Assembly (NCBI GenBank): GCA_934045905.1 | Contig: OW203762.1 | Span: forward strand, 44,169,411-44,233,410 | Direction of reading: 5' to 3' | Length of the DNA: 64,000 nucleotides | Origin: Leuctra nigra | Lineage: Eukaryota > Arthropoda > Insecta > Plecoptera > Leuctridae | Shown: positions 36,895 to 48,352 of the stretch, piece by piece | Numbering within the stretch: position 1 is the stretch's first letter | Layout of the letters: each line of letters begins with the position of its first letter | Made by a program: the position numbers and the translations under genes | The notes under the pieces: generated by a model | Databases searched by the model: none | Seen by the model: the letters and a program-made list of their open reading frames with translations, nothing else | Told to the model about the DNA's origin: nothing

Positions 36895-38699
36895 AGAGGT
36901 AAGGCAGGAAGTAAATTTTTTCCGATTTTCCGCTGTATACTTTTTGAATTTTGTAATCGTGCTATGTCAATTACCATTTGACTGATGTCAACAAATCTCG
37001 TTATATTGAAATAATGACTCATGTCACTATTACAAATAATTGGATGAAAGTAGAAATACTGGTTTATAAACCAGAAATCAAATATGGACTTCCGGTCTTC
37101 TATCTCTGAGGTACAGATATTATACATTTACTTTATATTTAATTTCACTCTTGCTAATCACTTGGTTCATTCAATGTAATCCAATTCAAAATGTGACGCT
37201 GATTTTCGTGTTTTTCATTTCCCTCATCTTCCATGTGTAATCAACGTCTTGAATTGTCGTTCCAAAATGTCTGAAACAAGAGATGCGAACTTTTATCATC
37301 AAACTGTGCGGTGATGCCAGGCTGACGTGACATGCAGGTTTAGTATCAATTTAACCACACAGACTCCGTGCATATCGTCGTGATAATAATCCTCTGTAAT
37401 GAATCATTTTGAGTTGATGTTTCTTGCATGTTTGAGTAGGTAGTTTCTTGCGACACGAGTCTGACGTGACGTCACTCTCCGAGTTCAACACGCCTCCAGC
37501 CACAAGATGATAAATTAGTTTACTGCACATCATCCATCTCGGCTCATTATAATTAGCAAACAGTTTTACACCCCTTGCGTTTTGTCACGTGGCTTCGCTC
37601 TGCGATCTTGTTATTATAATTGACTAGACCACTCAAGCGAATTATCCACTTAATGGAAACGTAATCACCAGCCATTAGCTTTTACCCCTCGGATTTTAAC
37701 ACCTAGAAGCTTGTTTTTTATTACAAGGATTCATCAACTTATACGTTCACATTTTAGAGCGTTGGAGTGGTTGTGTAATTGGTATGTTAACTAATTTAGT
37801 TCCTAAAAGTAGCGAAGCAATTTAATAGAGTTCTTACAGCTGGTTGGTGGAGGTGCCATTCTGCTGTCACATCATCGAATAACTTTTTTAATACCTACCT
37901 CTAAGTAAGACCACGTTTCATCTGCATTAAAGCATAGAATAAAGAAAACCCGTTTCTTTATTATGATTAAATAAAGGAAGGTCGAGTACAAATAATATTT
38001 AGTAACTGTATTTTAAGGAACACCTAAAAGTGAATCATTGTATTGTAACTATTTAGTTTAGAGGATTGTGTGACTGGTGTGTGATTTATAATTTAGTGTC
38101 TCCTTTTCTTAATATATTCTGTCTGCGCCGTTATACAGGTCGCACTGGGTCGCACCGTTTCTCCAATCGATCTGAAATTTTGCACCGGATTGTAGACTCA
38201 CATGTTATGGAAATGTATTTATTTAAAATAAATCTTTTGATCATTATGATCCGATAAATTTGAAATTTTGAAAAATTAATAATACCAACGTTCAATTTTC
38301 CGAGAGATCGAAAACCAAAATGTTCCAATTAAGTTCGAATTTCGTATGGTGATTGAAACCAAAATTAACTCGTATTTTTTTATAACACTCCGTTCATAAT
38401 AGTATCTTTGGTAGAACTTTGTGTTTTTGGTGTGAACTATATTTTCGGTGTGGGATTTTTTCGCGCTCGGTAGTCGTTGGTGTTGATAGAATATTGGTGA
38501 TAGCAACTCCACCCTTCCAATCCCCGACGCAAAACCAACGTGTTTCTCGGCGGGATCTAATTTCCGGCATGGTCTGCCGATCTAGGGATGGTTGAAAGTG
38601 GACGTTGGCATTCTACTGAAGAAATTCACGTTGCAAACAATATTATAGTTTCCTCGTCTAAGCATATGCAATTGAGACTATACTATTTTCTTATACTTA
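36895..38699. other. Intergenic spacer between the tandem array and the transposon block
   Basis: No gene supported. Around 38133-38180 lies an inverted relative of the Helitron-like sequence at 39120-39170 (CGGTGCGACC and GATCTGAAATTTTGCA words), so part of this spacer is also repeat-derived. Confidence 0.5.
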
Positions 38700-39234
38700 C
38701 TAAGGAAAACGCTCTGTGTAGCGTGTAAGTAAGCGAGCCTTCGTATTGAGTGCAAATTAAAAAATTCACAGTGAGTTCGTATACTCAAAACAAAAATGGC
38801 AAAGGTCTATAAATTGACAGATTGGGCGGAAATTGTGTTAAATATGAGATAATGTTCGTCTTGATCACCATGCAAAATTTAAATTTTATCGGAACATTTT
38901 GATTTTCGACCAATAAGAACATACTTTTTAAAACTTTAACTAATTGGAGGTTTAGCTGAAACTTCGTGAAATTTGATAAAATGTTGTCTTGATGATCTTG
39001 TGAAATTCAACTTGATCAATCCAAAAAGCAATGAGGAGAAATATATTTTTATATTTGAACCAATCAGAGGATTCTGTTAAAATTTCAGCATGCAAACCAT
39101 GAAGTTGGTTTTTATATGTATGCAAAATTTCAGCTCGATCGGAGAAACGGTGCGACCCGACCTGTATGTCTCCAGAAACAAAATTAGAGATCCGTGCCAA
39201 ATGAGCGAAAAGAACGCTCGCTTCGCTCGATCAA
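38700..39234 (-). mobile_element. Helitron-like element copy 2 (535 bp)
   Basis: On the minus strand it starts TTGATCGAGCGAAGCGAGCG and ends near CCTTAG followed by T. It contains the family words GCAAAATTTCAGCTCGATCG and CCGTGCCAAA. The 3' end is diverged compared with copies at 41354 and 63191. Confidence 0.55.
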
Positions 39235-40142
39235 TTAATATTTCACTATTTTATTGTATAACCCCTTCCGAGGTCATCAGCTCAAGCGAATCTTCTCCAC
39301 CACCGCCTCTTTCTCCTCTTCGCGCGCTCTCTGCGTTAGATGCAGTTGGATGGAAGAATGAAGTGATCTTCACAAAGGGAGTTGCAAATAAACTAGGACG
39401 ACGCTCGGTGTAACGCGTTGATGAGCGAGCACCCGAACGCGCAACATCTCGAACCGAAATTTTGTAATGCATAATTATAAGTATAACATCCACATTGAAT
39501 TCAAATATGATACATTCAATCAATATAAAAAAGTATCTGCTTTTGATTATCCATCTACACTCTGGATAAAGAAAATCAGATCCAAGTTGCTTTGGAATAA
39601 TTCCCATTAATTTTGATCTGTCAATATATTTTCAAACAGTTAAAAATGTCAATATGTGTAAACTTTCTTAACCGATTGGGCTGACAATTTGTAAAAATAA
39701 GGGAAAATGGTTTGATTTTCGACCAATCAGAAGAATTTTTTCAAACTATAACCAACCCTACAAACACTGGGCGGCCCGGGCTTCTGCCCATCTAGCGCCC
39801 AAGTGGGACGTCCCGGGCGGGAACTACTAGGGCATGCCCTGGGCCTGCCCAACGGAGCCCAACCGATCCGTTTTATCTGGCTGTAAAATTTCTAGGAATG
39901 TCCCGTCTTGGTCCCGCCCGGGAATGGCTAGGGACGGCCCTCTCGGGCGCTACGACTGTTTGAATTTGAGCTGCTCTAATGACTTATTTTTTTCATATTT
40001 ATAACTTCATTTCTATAATAATTACATCTACATTTCACATGGATATATTGATTTAAGAATAAATATGTTTACAATTCCAAAGCAAAGTATTCATACCATT
40101 TTAAACGTTATTAGTAAAGTTTCTTTTATGAACTCGGCAGTC

Positions 40143-40436
40143 GGCCATCTTCGTGAATCAACTTGTTTCCGTTCTCCCTTCTTCATTTCAAACGCGGCGT
40201 TTGACGTTTGTTGATATTTTACACAGTGTCATGAGTGTGTAGGCTTTACGTCCTTTTGAGTGATTTTGAATGTGATTTTAATTATTATCTGTGTCCGTGA
40301 ATGCAGTGTTCACTGCTGAATAGTTTGTCTCAGTTCAAACCATTTAATGTGACACAAATCGTGAAATAATTACAGTTTTGTTGTGCCTCTTTTGTTTGGA
40401 TTTTCATCACAGAGCCATACAACCCATTGAAGGTGA
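40143..40436 (+). promoter_or_regulatory. Possible promoter and first exon inside the 5.7-kb element
   Basis: A GGCCATCTT motif (YY1-like, often near transcription starts) at about 40144 is followed by ~280 bp without obvious coding and then AAG|GTGAGT at about 40434. This could be an untranslated first exon of an element-borne gene, or be co-opted by the downstream fucosyltransferase gene. Weak evidence. Confidence 0.15.
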
Positions 40437-41353
40437 GTCTTCATCACAACTACATAAGTATCCAGGCATTAATCGTTGTTACTTTAGTTTTGTATGCTGG
40501 GGATACTAATAAACCAATAGGTAGTGTGACCAATGTTCAGTAACCATTAACCTCACATGTAAATTTTTGAAATGTAGCAATTTATGCAAAGTAAAATTTC
40601 CAACTAGGTAGTTTAGGTATTTATAAAATAAATAAAGTAGGTAAACAGTTTGCTTGGCGTGGTAGTCTATACATATCAGTGGTAGTAGTCAGTAGGAAAC
40701 CCTACCTGTAGGTACCTAGTACGTACCTCCGCCTATTTTGGGAATATTTTCACCTCTACATTAACCAATAACCATCCCACATACCTACCAAGGTACCTAC
40801 TGCAGTTTTAATAATGTTACTTGTTAAAGGTGAATCTACTCTGGAAGAAAATAGGCTATTAAGATATTGAACTCCAGAAACAAAGCGCGTATTCGTCCTG
40901 CGAGCGAACCAAGCTGTATCGTCAAACCGAGCCGAAACATTAAGAACCGAACCGAGCAGAGTGGTAAATATTTTCATTATTTTTAATTATTTAACTTTAT
41001 CAAGGATTGTAGATATACATCAATTATTTTTGTTTATGTAGGTACCTTACAAGGCCAATAACAAACATTTTTGCTGTGATCCGAAAGTAAAAATTATGTT
41101 GCATGGAAATTACATTCTTGTCGGAGGTAGTAGATACATACATTGAATGGTGGTCCCGCTTCATTCAAATACGTAGTAAAAATTTTGAGATTGAATGTTG
41201 TCATCCAAAAAAATAAACCGCACCTTTTGAATTTCCTCTAACGCGCCGCGGCGGTGGTAAGAGAGCAGCCATTCCATGCGAATGCAGACATATGCCACAT
41301 AATACATATGACTGCTGAATTATTAAATGTAAATAAATAAGCATGTTTTTATA

Positions 41354-42368
41354 CTAGGAAAACGCTCAGTGTAACGCGTTGATGAGCGAGCACAGAACAT
41401 GCAACATCCCCATAGTCACGATACACGACACTGCACAAGACGATTTTCTCTGCAAATTTTCAATCTCCATAATACTCTGGATGAATAACAGATCCATTGT
41501 GTCGTGAAGTCTTACCTACATACTTTCTCCAGAAATCTCTTGTGACATCCCATACTAAATTCGTAAAATTACAATTAATACTTGACTGATTGGGCTTACA
41601 ATATGTAAAATTTAATATTAGTTGGTCTTGATCACCATGCATAATTTGAACTTTATGTGAACATTTTGATTGTCGACCAATCAGAAGATATTATTTAAAC
41701 TTAAACCAATTAGAGGATTTTTCCTTCGTACTGCATCCGATTTTATGCGCTAGCTCAAAAATGCTCTCATTTTACTGTACATTGTGGATAGCTTGGCTGC
41801 TCTACAGGCCTTGCCTTGGAGCAGAAGCTTAAAGAAGGCAGGGATGACCATTTAGTATACATTTTTCAAGATTACGGAATAAAATGACCTTAAAATGACA
41901 AAACTTTTGAAAATAACGACAGATTAGACTGAAAATTGGCAAAAATACCTAAAATGTTGGTACCAATGACCACGCGAAGTTTTAAGTTGATCGGTCAATC
42001 TGTTCTAGTTTAAATGTCAAAAATCACATGAAAAATGGGTTTAAATTTGAACCAATAGGAGGATTTGGCTGAAACTTTTTATGATTGGGTACAATGTTGG
42101 TTGCAATGTTTTTGCTAAATTTCAAATTGATCGAAGCAACCAATCAAAAGATAATTTTTTTAAAAATTGAACCAATCACGGGAGCCCGTTCAAAAACGAT
42201 CCCAGGGACCGCATAGATTACGTTAGTATGTGTACAAAATTTCAGATCGATTGCTAGAGCGGTTTGACCTGGGCTGTGACCACAAAAAAAAAAAAAACAA
42301 AAAAAAAAACAAACACACAGAGAAAGTGCCATAAGAGTACCGTGGTGACGCTCGCTACGCTCGCTCAA
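41354..42368 (-). mobile_element. Helitron-like element copy 4 (1015 bp, intact ends)
   Basis: Minus strand: begins TTGAGCGAGCGTAGCGAGCG, ends GAGCGTTTTCCTAG followed by T. Eight bases before the end, CGCTCA and TGAGCG form a hairpin, as expected for a Helitron 3' end (CTRR preceded by a stem-loop). It lies inside the 5.7-kb TIR element. No Rep/helicase frame, so non-autonomous at best. Confidence 0.65.
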
Positions 42369-42659
42369 TTAAATTCATGGTATTTTCTTGCTGATTCCAA
42401 ATATGTAATCAGTTTTTTTTTAAGTTTGAATAGTTATTTTGTTATCAGTAAAATTGTGGGACCGCATTTAAATTTAAATTTCGTGTCGAACCATGTAAAT
42501 TACATAAAAAATTTAGAAGGCTGCACAATGATCCTAGAACTATTTTTATTTTGATGAATAAGATGCTGAACATAGCATCTTACACCCGTACACCCGTAAC
42601 ACGGAATGGCTGAGAGGAAATTAATTTGAGTTGCTAACTTTCACCTTACTTTTTGTAGG

Positions 42660-42858
42660 TTCTACAGATTCACCGTGAACTTGCCCTGCTCTTATTCTAG
42701 AGTCGATTTAATTGCCTACCTACTTCAATTAAAAAGTAAATTTACTTCTTGGCAAATTAGCGAGAATTCTGAAGATGCACAGGACTTGGGACTTCATCGA
42801 GTTAATGGATTAAATGTTACCTACCCTACAGATGTAATGATTCAGAACTCTCTGATGG
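42660..42858 (+). pseudogene. Possible exon remnant of unknown protein
   Basis: An open frame between a TTTTTGTAG acceptor and an ATG|GTAAGC donor encodes a 66-residue stretch including QLKSKFTSWQISENSEDAQD and YPTDVMIQNSLM. No domain recognised. Lying inside a TIR element, it could be a transposase or captured-gene exon. No partner exons join it convincingly. Confidence 0.2.
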
Positions 42859-45608
42859 TAAGCCACATTTTAGTATTTTATATGTGTAGTATTTCCTCTA
42901 ACCTTACCTATAAATCACATTTATGCAATATAGAATGTTTCAAATTTTTATTGGGGTTTTAAATAAATAGTGTACCTAATGGTAATAATTGTACCTCAAG
43001 TGATTATTGTGGCAGGTCACACAACACAAAAGTGATTTTTGTATTATTCATTGCCAAGAAGTTTATCCTATCAATTTACAAATTCTTCATTGAATCTATC
43101 TTTCTTTTTTTTAGGGATCACTCTGTGCCAAAAATTCAATTTTTAAAATTTTTGTAAAGACTGTTATTTGCAGCTATCTGCTATTGCAGTTATTTACATA
43201 AATAGTTCTTGTGTAGTAGGTAGAAACTATTTGCTAGGCAGCCTCATGCTCAAAAGAAGTTGCATCCACGTAGATTGCGGATGTCAGTCCTCGACACCAC
43301 AAGACCGTGTGCTAATAATTTATGGATGGAATCCAGTATCTGGCCATTAAATCGGAAAATTCTTTTGAGCATAGCATAATAATAGTGTTAAATATTGACA
43401 AATTTAACAAGATCTTGTAAATGTTGGACTTTCATTGGTCTAACCGAATAAAAATTTACACAAAAAATAAAAAACACTTCTAACAATACGCTGCATGATC
43501 TTGCTAAACTTTTCAAGATCTTGTATAAATCTTGTTTAGGTTAGAATCTGTACCTACAATAATAAATAATTGCAAATATCTTGCGAACATTATTAGTACA
43601 AGGTACATTACCTAAATACTTTGCAATTTTATTTTTTCAGATGAAAGAAATACGTATTCAATAGCATTCATTTTCTTGAAAAACTGAAGATGAAAAATTG
43701 TGCCAACATATCCGTGAGTGAAGTAAAATCCGAATTGTGTCTTGTCGATAAAGAGACAGCGTGCCAGACTCACTGCCAGGTAGTACCTACCTCAGAATGT
43801 TTTGATACTATGTGACGTGTGAAGGTTGAAGGACATTTAAAAATTTTAAGTGATGTGGTAGTATAATCTTTTACAATAATATACGTTTATATTATATGAA
43901 ACTGTTTTTTTTTTTAATTTTCGTGTGTTTTCCTGCTCTTTATTATTCCTAAAATTCAATTGCAGTGAATCTCCTATGTGTAGCATTTTATTTTTTGTAA
44001 TTTATCAAAACAATATAGTACCTAAGTAAGTAGGGAAGAGTACGTGAAAAAATTATTATTGAAACGATTCAATCGTCCTGTAAGAGATTATCAAAAAATA
44101 ATTGCTAATTTCAAAATCCAACAACTGATTCATAAACAAAAATTATGGATCTTTTTATCCTTCTTCATTTTTTTATGAATAAGGTAGGTAATACTTAAGT
44201 CTCTAGAAATTTTGTTCCAGTAAGTTTTTAAATATCAACGCAAATAATTACTGACATTTGTCACCCGCGAAATGTTAAAAATTAATTCATGCAAATGAAA
44301 TTCAATTATAATGGGACTTTTGGCGGGAAAAACGACGTATTACAAGAATCCACTTACACTAATGTGTTACCATTGTGGATCATCTGTCAATTTTCTGTAA
44401 ATTTTCCTGTTAAAAGTAATCAAACTTTGTAAATTCATTCCTTGAAAACTATTCATCCCACAGCAAAAATAAGATCACATCTGTGTTCAGCAACATAATC
44501 AACTTTCATAAAATAAGGGTCTATTATTCTGAAATCTGAATTTCACGAGACTTCCCCATTATGTGACAGTCAAGTTGAGGATTTCAAATGATCCCAAAAT
44601 ATTTCCTCCAAATAAAAATGCGTTAAAAATAAAAACAGTAGGAGGTACCTTAGGTAATGTGTCAGGTCAGTGGAACAGCTTTCAAACAATAGGGAAACAT
44701 GGCGAGATAAAATGACTTCCAATAACCACTGATTAACTTTATAATATAGGTACCGGCTATTTTTTTTTTATTAATATTTGACCATTTAAATGCATTTCTA
44801 ATGTGTGAGTAGGTACCTACTGTTCTTCTAGTTGACATAACAAATTACAACTGTTGTGAAATATTCCGTGAACTGTGAACTAATACATTGACCCTGGAAG
44901 AAAATACCTGGATTATTTTTTTCGTATGGCAACGCCCACTCTCCGAAATTGTGAAAAAATCCCGTTTCTCGTGTCACTCACGTTTGCAATTAATTATGTC
45001 TTAATGAAACGTATTTTTTCCAGGTACATTCGCATTCAAAATTAGTGCCTATATGCACGTGTCTGGATCAGAGGCACGTTTTGTAGGTACTGCATTTTGA
45101 ATGAGAGTGTACCTAGCAAGCTAGCACGTGACCGTTATGGAATGTGCGTAGGGGGAGGGGGCTACAAAGCGAGCAGCTGCTCCCGCGCGGGCCGCCCGGG
45201 CGGGGGCCAGGGCCGGCCTATGCCTCCCGCGCGGGCCGCCCGGGAGGGTCCAGGGACGGCCCATACCTCCCGCGCGGGCGTCATGGGACGGCCCAGGCCG
45301 CCGCCCGGGCTTATTCCCAGTGGCAGGCCCCGGGAGTCTCACTCCATGCTAATCACCCATAAGACGGGAGGTCCCTGGGCAGGCCCGTACGCCCATCTGG
45401 GACGGCCTAGGACGCGTCCAGGGACCTCCCAGTGTTTGTAGGGAATCAGAGGGCAGCTCCCAAAAACAATCCCAGACTAAATTAGAATGATGTACAAGTA
45501 AGCATGTGTGCAAAATTTCAGCTCGATCGGAAAAACAGTGTGACCTACAGCGTCGGGGGAAAAAAAAGAAACAGAGAAAGTGTCCACAAGAGCCGAACGC
45601 TGGCTCAA

Positions 45609-46030
45609 TAAATATAATGTATTTTAATTTCACTTTGTAAACAGTACAAAAATAAAACTATTATTATTTCAAATACCCTACAATTCTTTGCTCAAGAGTT
45701 GCTATTTCAAACATTTTTTTTTAGTTTGTGAATCGCTCAAAACAGGGAATATTATTGTAATGGTGTTTTTCTTGTTTTTTATTTCTGTTTAAAATTACGC
45801 GGGTATTTGGTAGTTTAGTATTTTGTGTACAGATGGAGCTTGGCGCTGTACAGAGAAGTGAAAGAAGAACAAATGTCAGACGTGTCAGACTCAGAGGGGC
45901 CCAGCAGAGAGGACATTGACAGATGTGAGGTAGAAGAATATGTAGTCTTAGTTTGTTTATAATTTTTTTAAATTAATTTATATCAGTACCTACAACTTGT
46001 TGATGGTGTCAAGATATATATTTGTTGCTG
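45609..46030 (+). other. Fucosyltransferase 5' flank
   Basis: Contains an exon-like stretch at 45833-45929 (acceptor TGTGTACAG, donor GAG|GTAGAA) with an acidic open frame (EVKEEQMSDVSDSEGPSRED). It does not join the fucosyltransferase frame with any acceptor I can see, so it is at most 5' UTR or an unrelated exon. The transferase frame is open only from 46004. Confidence 0.4.
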
Positions 46031-47107
46031 ATGATTTGGACCACAAACACATTGCTTACTAAAGCAGAGGAAAATGCAACGTACTACTACGGTATGACAA
46101 GATCAAACCAAAACTTACTGGTTCTCTCTATATTTCTTGCCGCTTGCATAATAATATTCGTTCATCTGTTCCTATTTCCGCTGTATAATACTGAACTAAA
46201 GAAAAAGAGAGTAAAGTTGTTAGGAGAATATGAGCAGCCCATGTGTTCATCTAACTTTCACAGAGCTCTGTTTGTGCCTCTATTTTGGAGACATTACTGT
46301 CCAAAGGATGGTATTGTCACTGTGGCTCAGGGTGGTCGGCTCGGTAATCAAATGTGGGAATACGCTTCAGCATGGGCTGTAGCGAGGAGAACAGGACTGG
46401 AGCCATACGTGCCCCGCTGCATTCGCAAAATACTGGATGACGTATTCGAAGATCTCAGCATTCCACCGTTGGGCTACGTGGCGCATTGCACACTAAGGTT
46501 AGATAATGTCATCAAGTCATTGGATCAGTGGACTCATACTAGCCAGAGCATTCTTCTTCCTCGCTTTACGATTTTACCCGAGTTGGTTTTGTCATGGGTT
46601 GACGATATACGTCACGAGTTTAAATTCAAACGGAGATTAGCGGTAGCCACTGAGAAAGTCCTGGAAACAGCAAGAAAGCTAATCAATAGTTCTTCTACTA
46701 TATATGTAGGTGTTCATGTAAGACGAACAGATTATGGAGGATATCTGTGGAGAACCAGAGGCATGTCACTTGCTGATGCTGATTACTTCCATGCTGCCAT
46801 GAAATACTATAGAAATAAATATGGTGGCAATGTTGCTTTCCTTGTTGTTAGTGATGACCCACCTTGGTGTAGGAAGAATTTGATATCTGAACACAATGAT
46901 GTGTTTGTGGTAAGCAAAGGAGGGATCTCTAGTCCTGGCCATGATCTTGCAATTCTGGCTGCATGCAATCATTCCATCATTGATTATGGAACGTTTGGTG
47001 TTTGGGGGGCAATTCTTGCCAGCGGAGAGACTATCCTTTATAACATTTCTAAGCACTCGTCTGTTCGGGTGTCGGAGCTGTTGCCTAACTGGCATGTTCT
47101 AAACTGA
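46031..47107 (+). CDS. Galactoside alpha-1,2-fucosyltransferase-like, family GT11
   Basis: Transfers L-fucose from GDP-fucose in alpha-1,2 linkage to a terminal galactose-type acceptor in the Golgi, by family. 358 residues in a single coding exon. Seen: short cytoplasmic N-terminus, one signal-anchor segment at ~29-51, then the luminal domain with GRLGNQM at 102-108, HVRRTDY at 229-235 (the HxRRxDY nucleotide-sugar motif) and DLAILAACNHSIIDYGTFGV at 305-324. These are the three hallmark GT11 motifs, in order and intact. N-glycosylation sequons occur at NSSS, NHS and NIS. Start: ATG at 46031 is the first in frame; ATG at 46094 is an alternative that still keeps the membrane anchor. Single coding exon is normal for vertebrate FUT1/FUT2 too. 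The acceptor substrate cannot be told from sequence. Confidence 0.93.
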   Translation: MIWTTNTLLTKAEENATYYYGMTRSNQNLLVLSIFLAACIIIFVHLFLFPLYNTELKKKRVKLLGEYEQPMCSSNFHRALFVPLFWRHYCPKDGIVTVAQGGRLGNQMWEYASAWAVARRTGLEPYVPRCIRKILDDVFEDLSIPPLGYVAHCTLRLDNVIKSLDQWTHTSQSILLPRFTILPELVLSWVDDIRHEFKFKRRLAVATEKVLETARKLINSSSTIYVGVHVRRTDYGGYLWRTRGMSLADADYFHAAMKYYRNKYGGNVAFLVVSDDPPWCRKNLISEHNDVFVVSKGGISSPGHDLAILAACNHSIIDYGTFGVWGAILASGETILYNISKHSSVRVSELLPNWHVLN

Positions 47108-47459
47108 TTGATGGGAATTTTCGTAACTCATATTTATAAATCATAAAGAGTAATACCTACATTTTATATTAATGTTGTAATAATATCAGAACTTCTTTTA
47201 AATGATGAGGCGTTCCAGAATTCGGCTATTGATTTAGTTCATTTGTGGTTGAATCAAGAGGAGTTAATACAGCAACTTTGCAAATCTGTATGAATGTGTG
47301 TAATACTACCAGTGTTGGGTACTATCATGTAGGTATAAATAGTTTTAATTACCTAATTAAAATGTCAATATTTGTGGTTCTTAACATATTATGCATCCAA
47401 TATAGATAGATAATCTCTATGACTGGCTAGAGATTTACATTCCAGATCCTAACACCTGT

Positions 47460-47836
47460 CAGGGGCTGTGCATACCTAAAGGACGTCACGCTAAAAATGG
47501 GATATTTTGACACCCCTCTCCCCCCTGTCGTCATGCTGTGTCACACTTTTCGAGACCTCCCCCCCCCCCTAAAAGGACGTCACAAATCTATCTCTACCCC
47601 CCCTTAAATAGAGTACCTACCTATTTTTTACTGTAAAATGTATCAGAATGTATCATTTTTAGCGAAATTTCCGGTCCCGACATATGAACTGAAATTTAAA
47701 ATGCTTGAAAATATCTATATCAAAACGTGACGTCCTACTGCCTCCAGACCCCCCCTCCCCCCTGTCACACTGTGTCCCATACTGGTGCACCCCCCCTTTC
47801 CCCCTGAAGCGTGGCGTCCTTTATGCACAGCCCCTG
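47460..47836. mobile_element. hAT-like MITE, 377 bp
   Basis: Ends CAGGGGCTGTGCATA and TATGCACAGCCCCTG form inverted repeats extending through GGACGTCACGC and GCGTGGCGTCC with mismatches. The interior is rich in C tracts. CAGGGG-type ends suggest hAT, but flanking 8-mers do not match, so the superfamily is tentative. Confidence 0.6.
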
Positions 47837-47980
47837 ACCACTACCACAGACTTGTAATAGCCTTTATATAACAAGTCTGGGCCACTACCATTGCCACAAG
47901 ACCTTAGCAGAATCCTTGTGACAATAATGACAAAAACTTTGGCTCTGCGATTTCATTTCAGACTGCATGCCAGTCGCCCA

Positions 47981-48086
47981 GGGCCTCATTCTACAACTCC
48001 ATTGCAGTCGCCTAGCAATTTCTTACATATGCTTAACATTGAAATAATTGCTAGGCGACCGCAATGGAGTTGTAGAATCAGGGCCC
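47981..48086. mobile_element. Foldback MITE a (106 bp)
   Basis: Almost perfect ~40-bp arms: GGGCCTCATTCTACAACTCC at the left and the inverse ending GTAGAATCAGGGCCC, with GTCGCCTAGCAATT inside. Its outermost bases match the ends of the 32011-36894 array elements (GGGCCCTCATTC). Confidence 0.75.
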
Positions 48087-48212
48087 AGGGGGGTTATTCT
48101 AAATTCCCTTGTCGTCTTGTATCAATTGATATGGCGTACTACCATGTTAAATAGATAGCAGTGAGACCGTATCAAGTGAAACGAGACGACAAGGAAATTT
48201 AGAATAGCCCTC
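48087..48212. mobile_element. Foldback MITE b (126 bp)
   Basis: Arms GGGTTATTCTAAATT...CCTTGTCGTCTTGTATCA and GAGACGACAAGGAAATTTAGAATAGCCC. Abuts MITE a directly. Confidence 0.7.
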
Positions 48213-48352
48213 CAGGGCGGTTATTCTAAATTTCCTTGTCGTGTCGTATCAATTGATATGGCGTCACTACCATGTTAAATAGATAGCACTCCAGTGTGCA
48301 GTGAACCCGTATCACGTGAAACGAGACGACACGGAAATTTAGAATAACCCTC
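48213..48352. mobile_element. Foldback MITE c, same family as b
   Basis: GGGCGGTTATTCTAAATTTC to GAAATTTAGAATAACCCTCC; clearly homologous to b with a few changes and a small insertion. The two are tandem and in the same orientation. Confidence 0.7.

Larger units (their letters stand above)
39759..45440. mobile_element. 5.7-kb TIR element with GC-rich subterminal repeats
   Basis: Ends TACAAACACTGGG and CCCAGTGTTTGTA are perfect 13-bp inverted repeats; if the outer TA is a target duplication, the element is 39761-45438. Just inside each end are GC-rich blocks (39771-39960 and 45180-45435) full of short repeated words such as GGGACGTCCCGGGC, CCAGGGACGGCCC and CCCGGGC. The interior is AT-rich. 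Subterminal repeat arrays plus CACTG-containing ends recall CACTA/CMC-like elements, but the superfamily is not established. No intact transposase is seen; possible exon remnants are at 42660-42858 and 43690-43780. It splits a Helitron-like copy and carries another at 41354-42368. Confidence 0.75.
39393..45608 (-). mobile_element. Helitron-like element copy 3, interrupted by a 5.7-kb element
   Basis: The CTAG end with the CGCTC...GAGCG hairpin block is at 39393-39440 and the opposite end (CAGCTCGATCGGAAAAAC...GGCTCAA) at 45441-45608. Between them sits the TIR element 39759-45440. The two pieces align with the start and finish of the intact copy at 41354-42368, and together make ~534 bp. Confidence 0.65.

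Noticed and set aside
45097..45441. GC-rich 114-codon frame rich in Gly, Pro and Arg
   Set aside because: Lies in the subterminal repeat block of the TIR element; open in several frames on both strands because of base composition.
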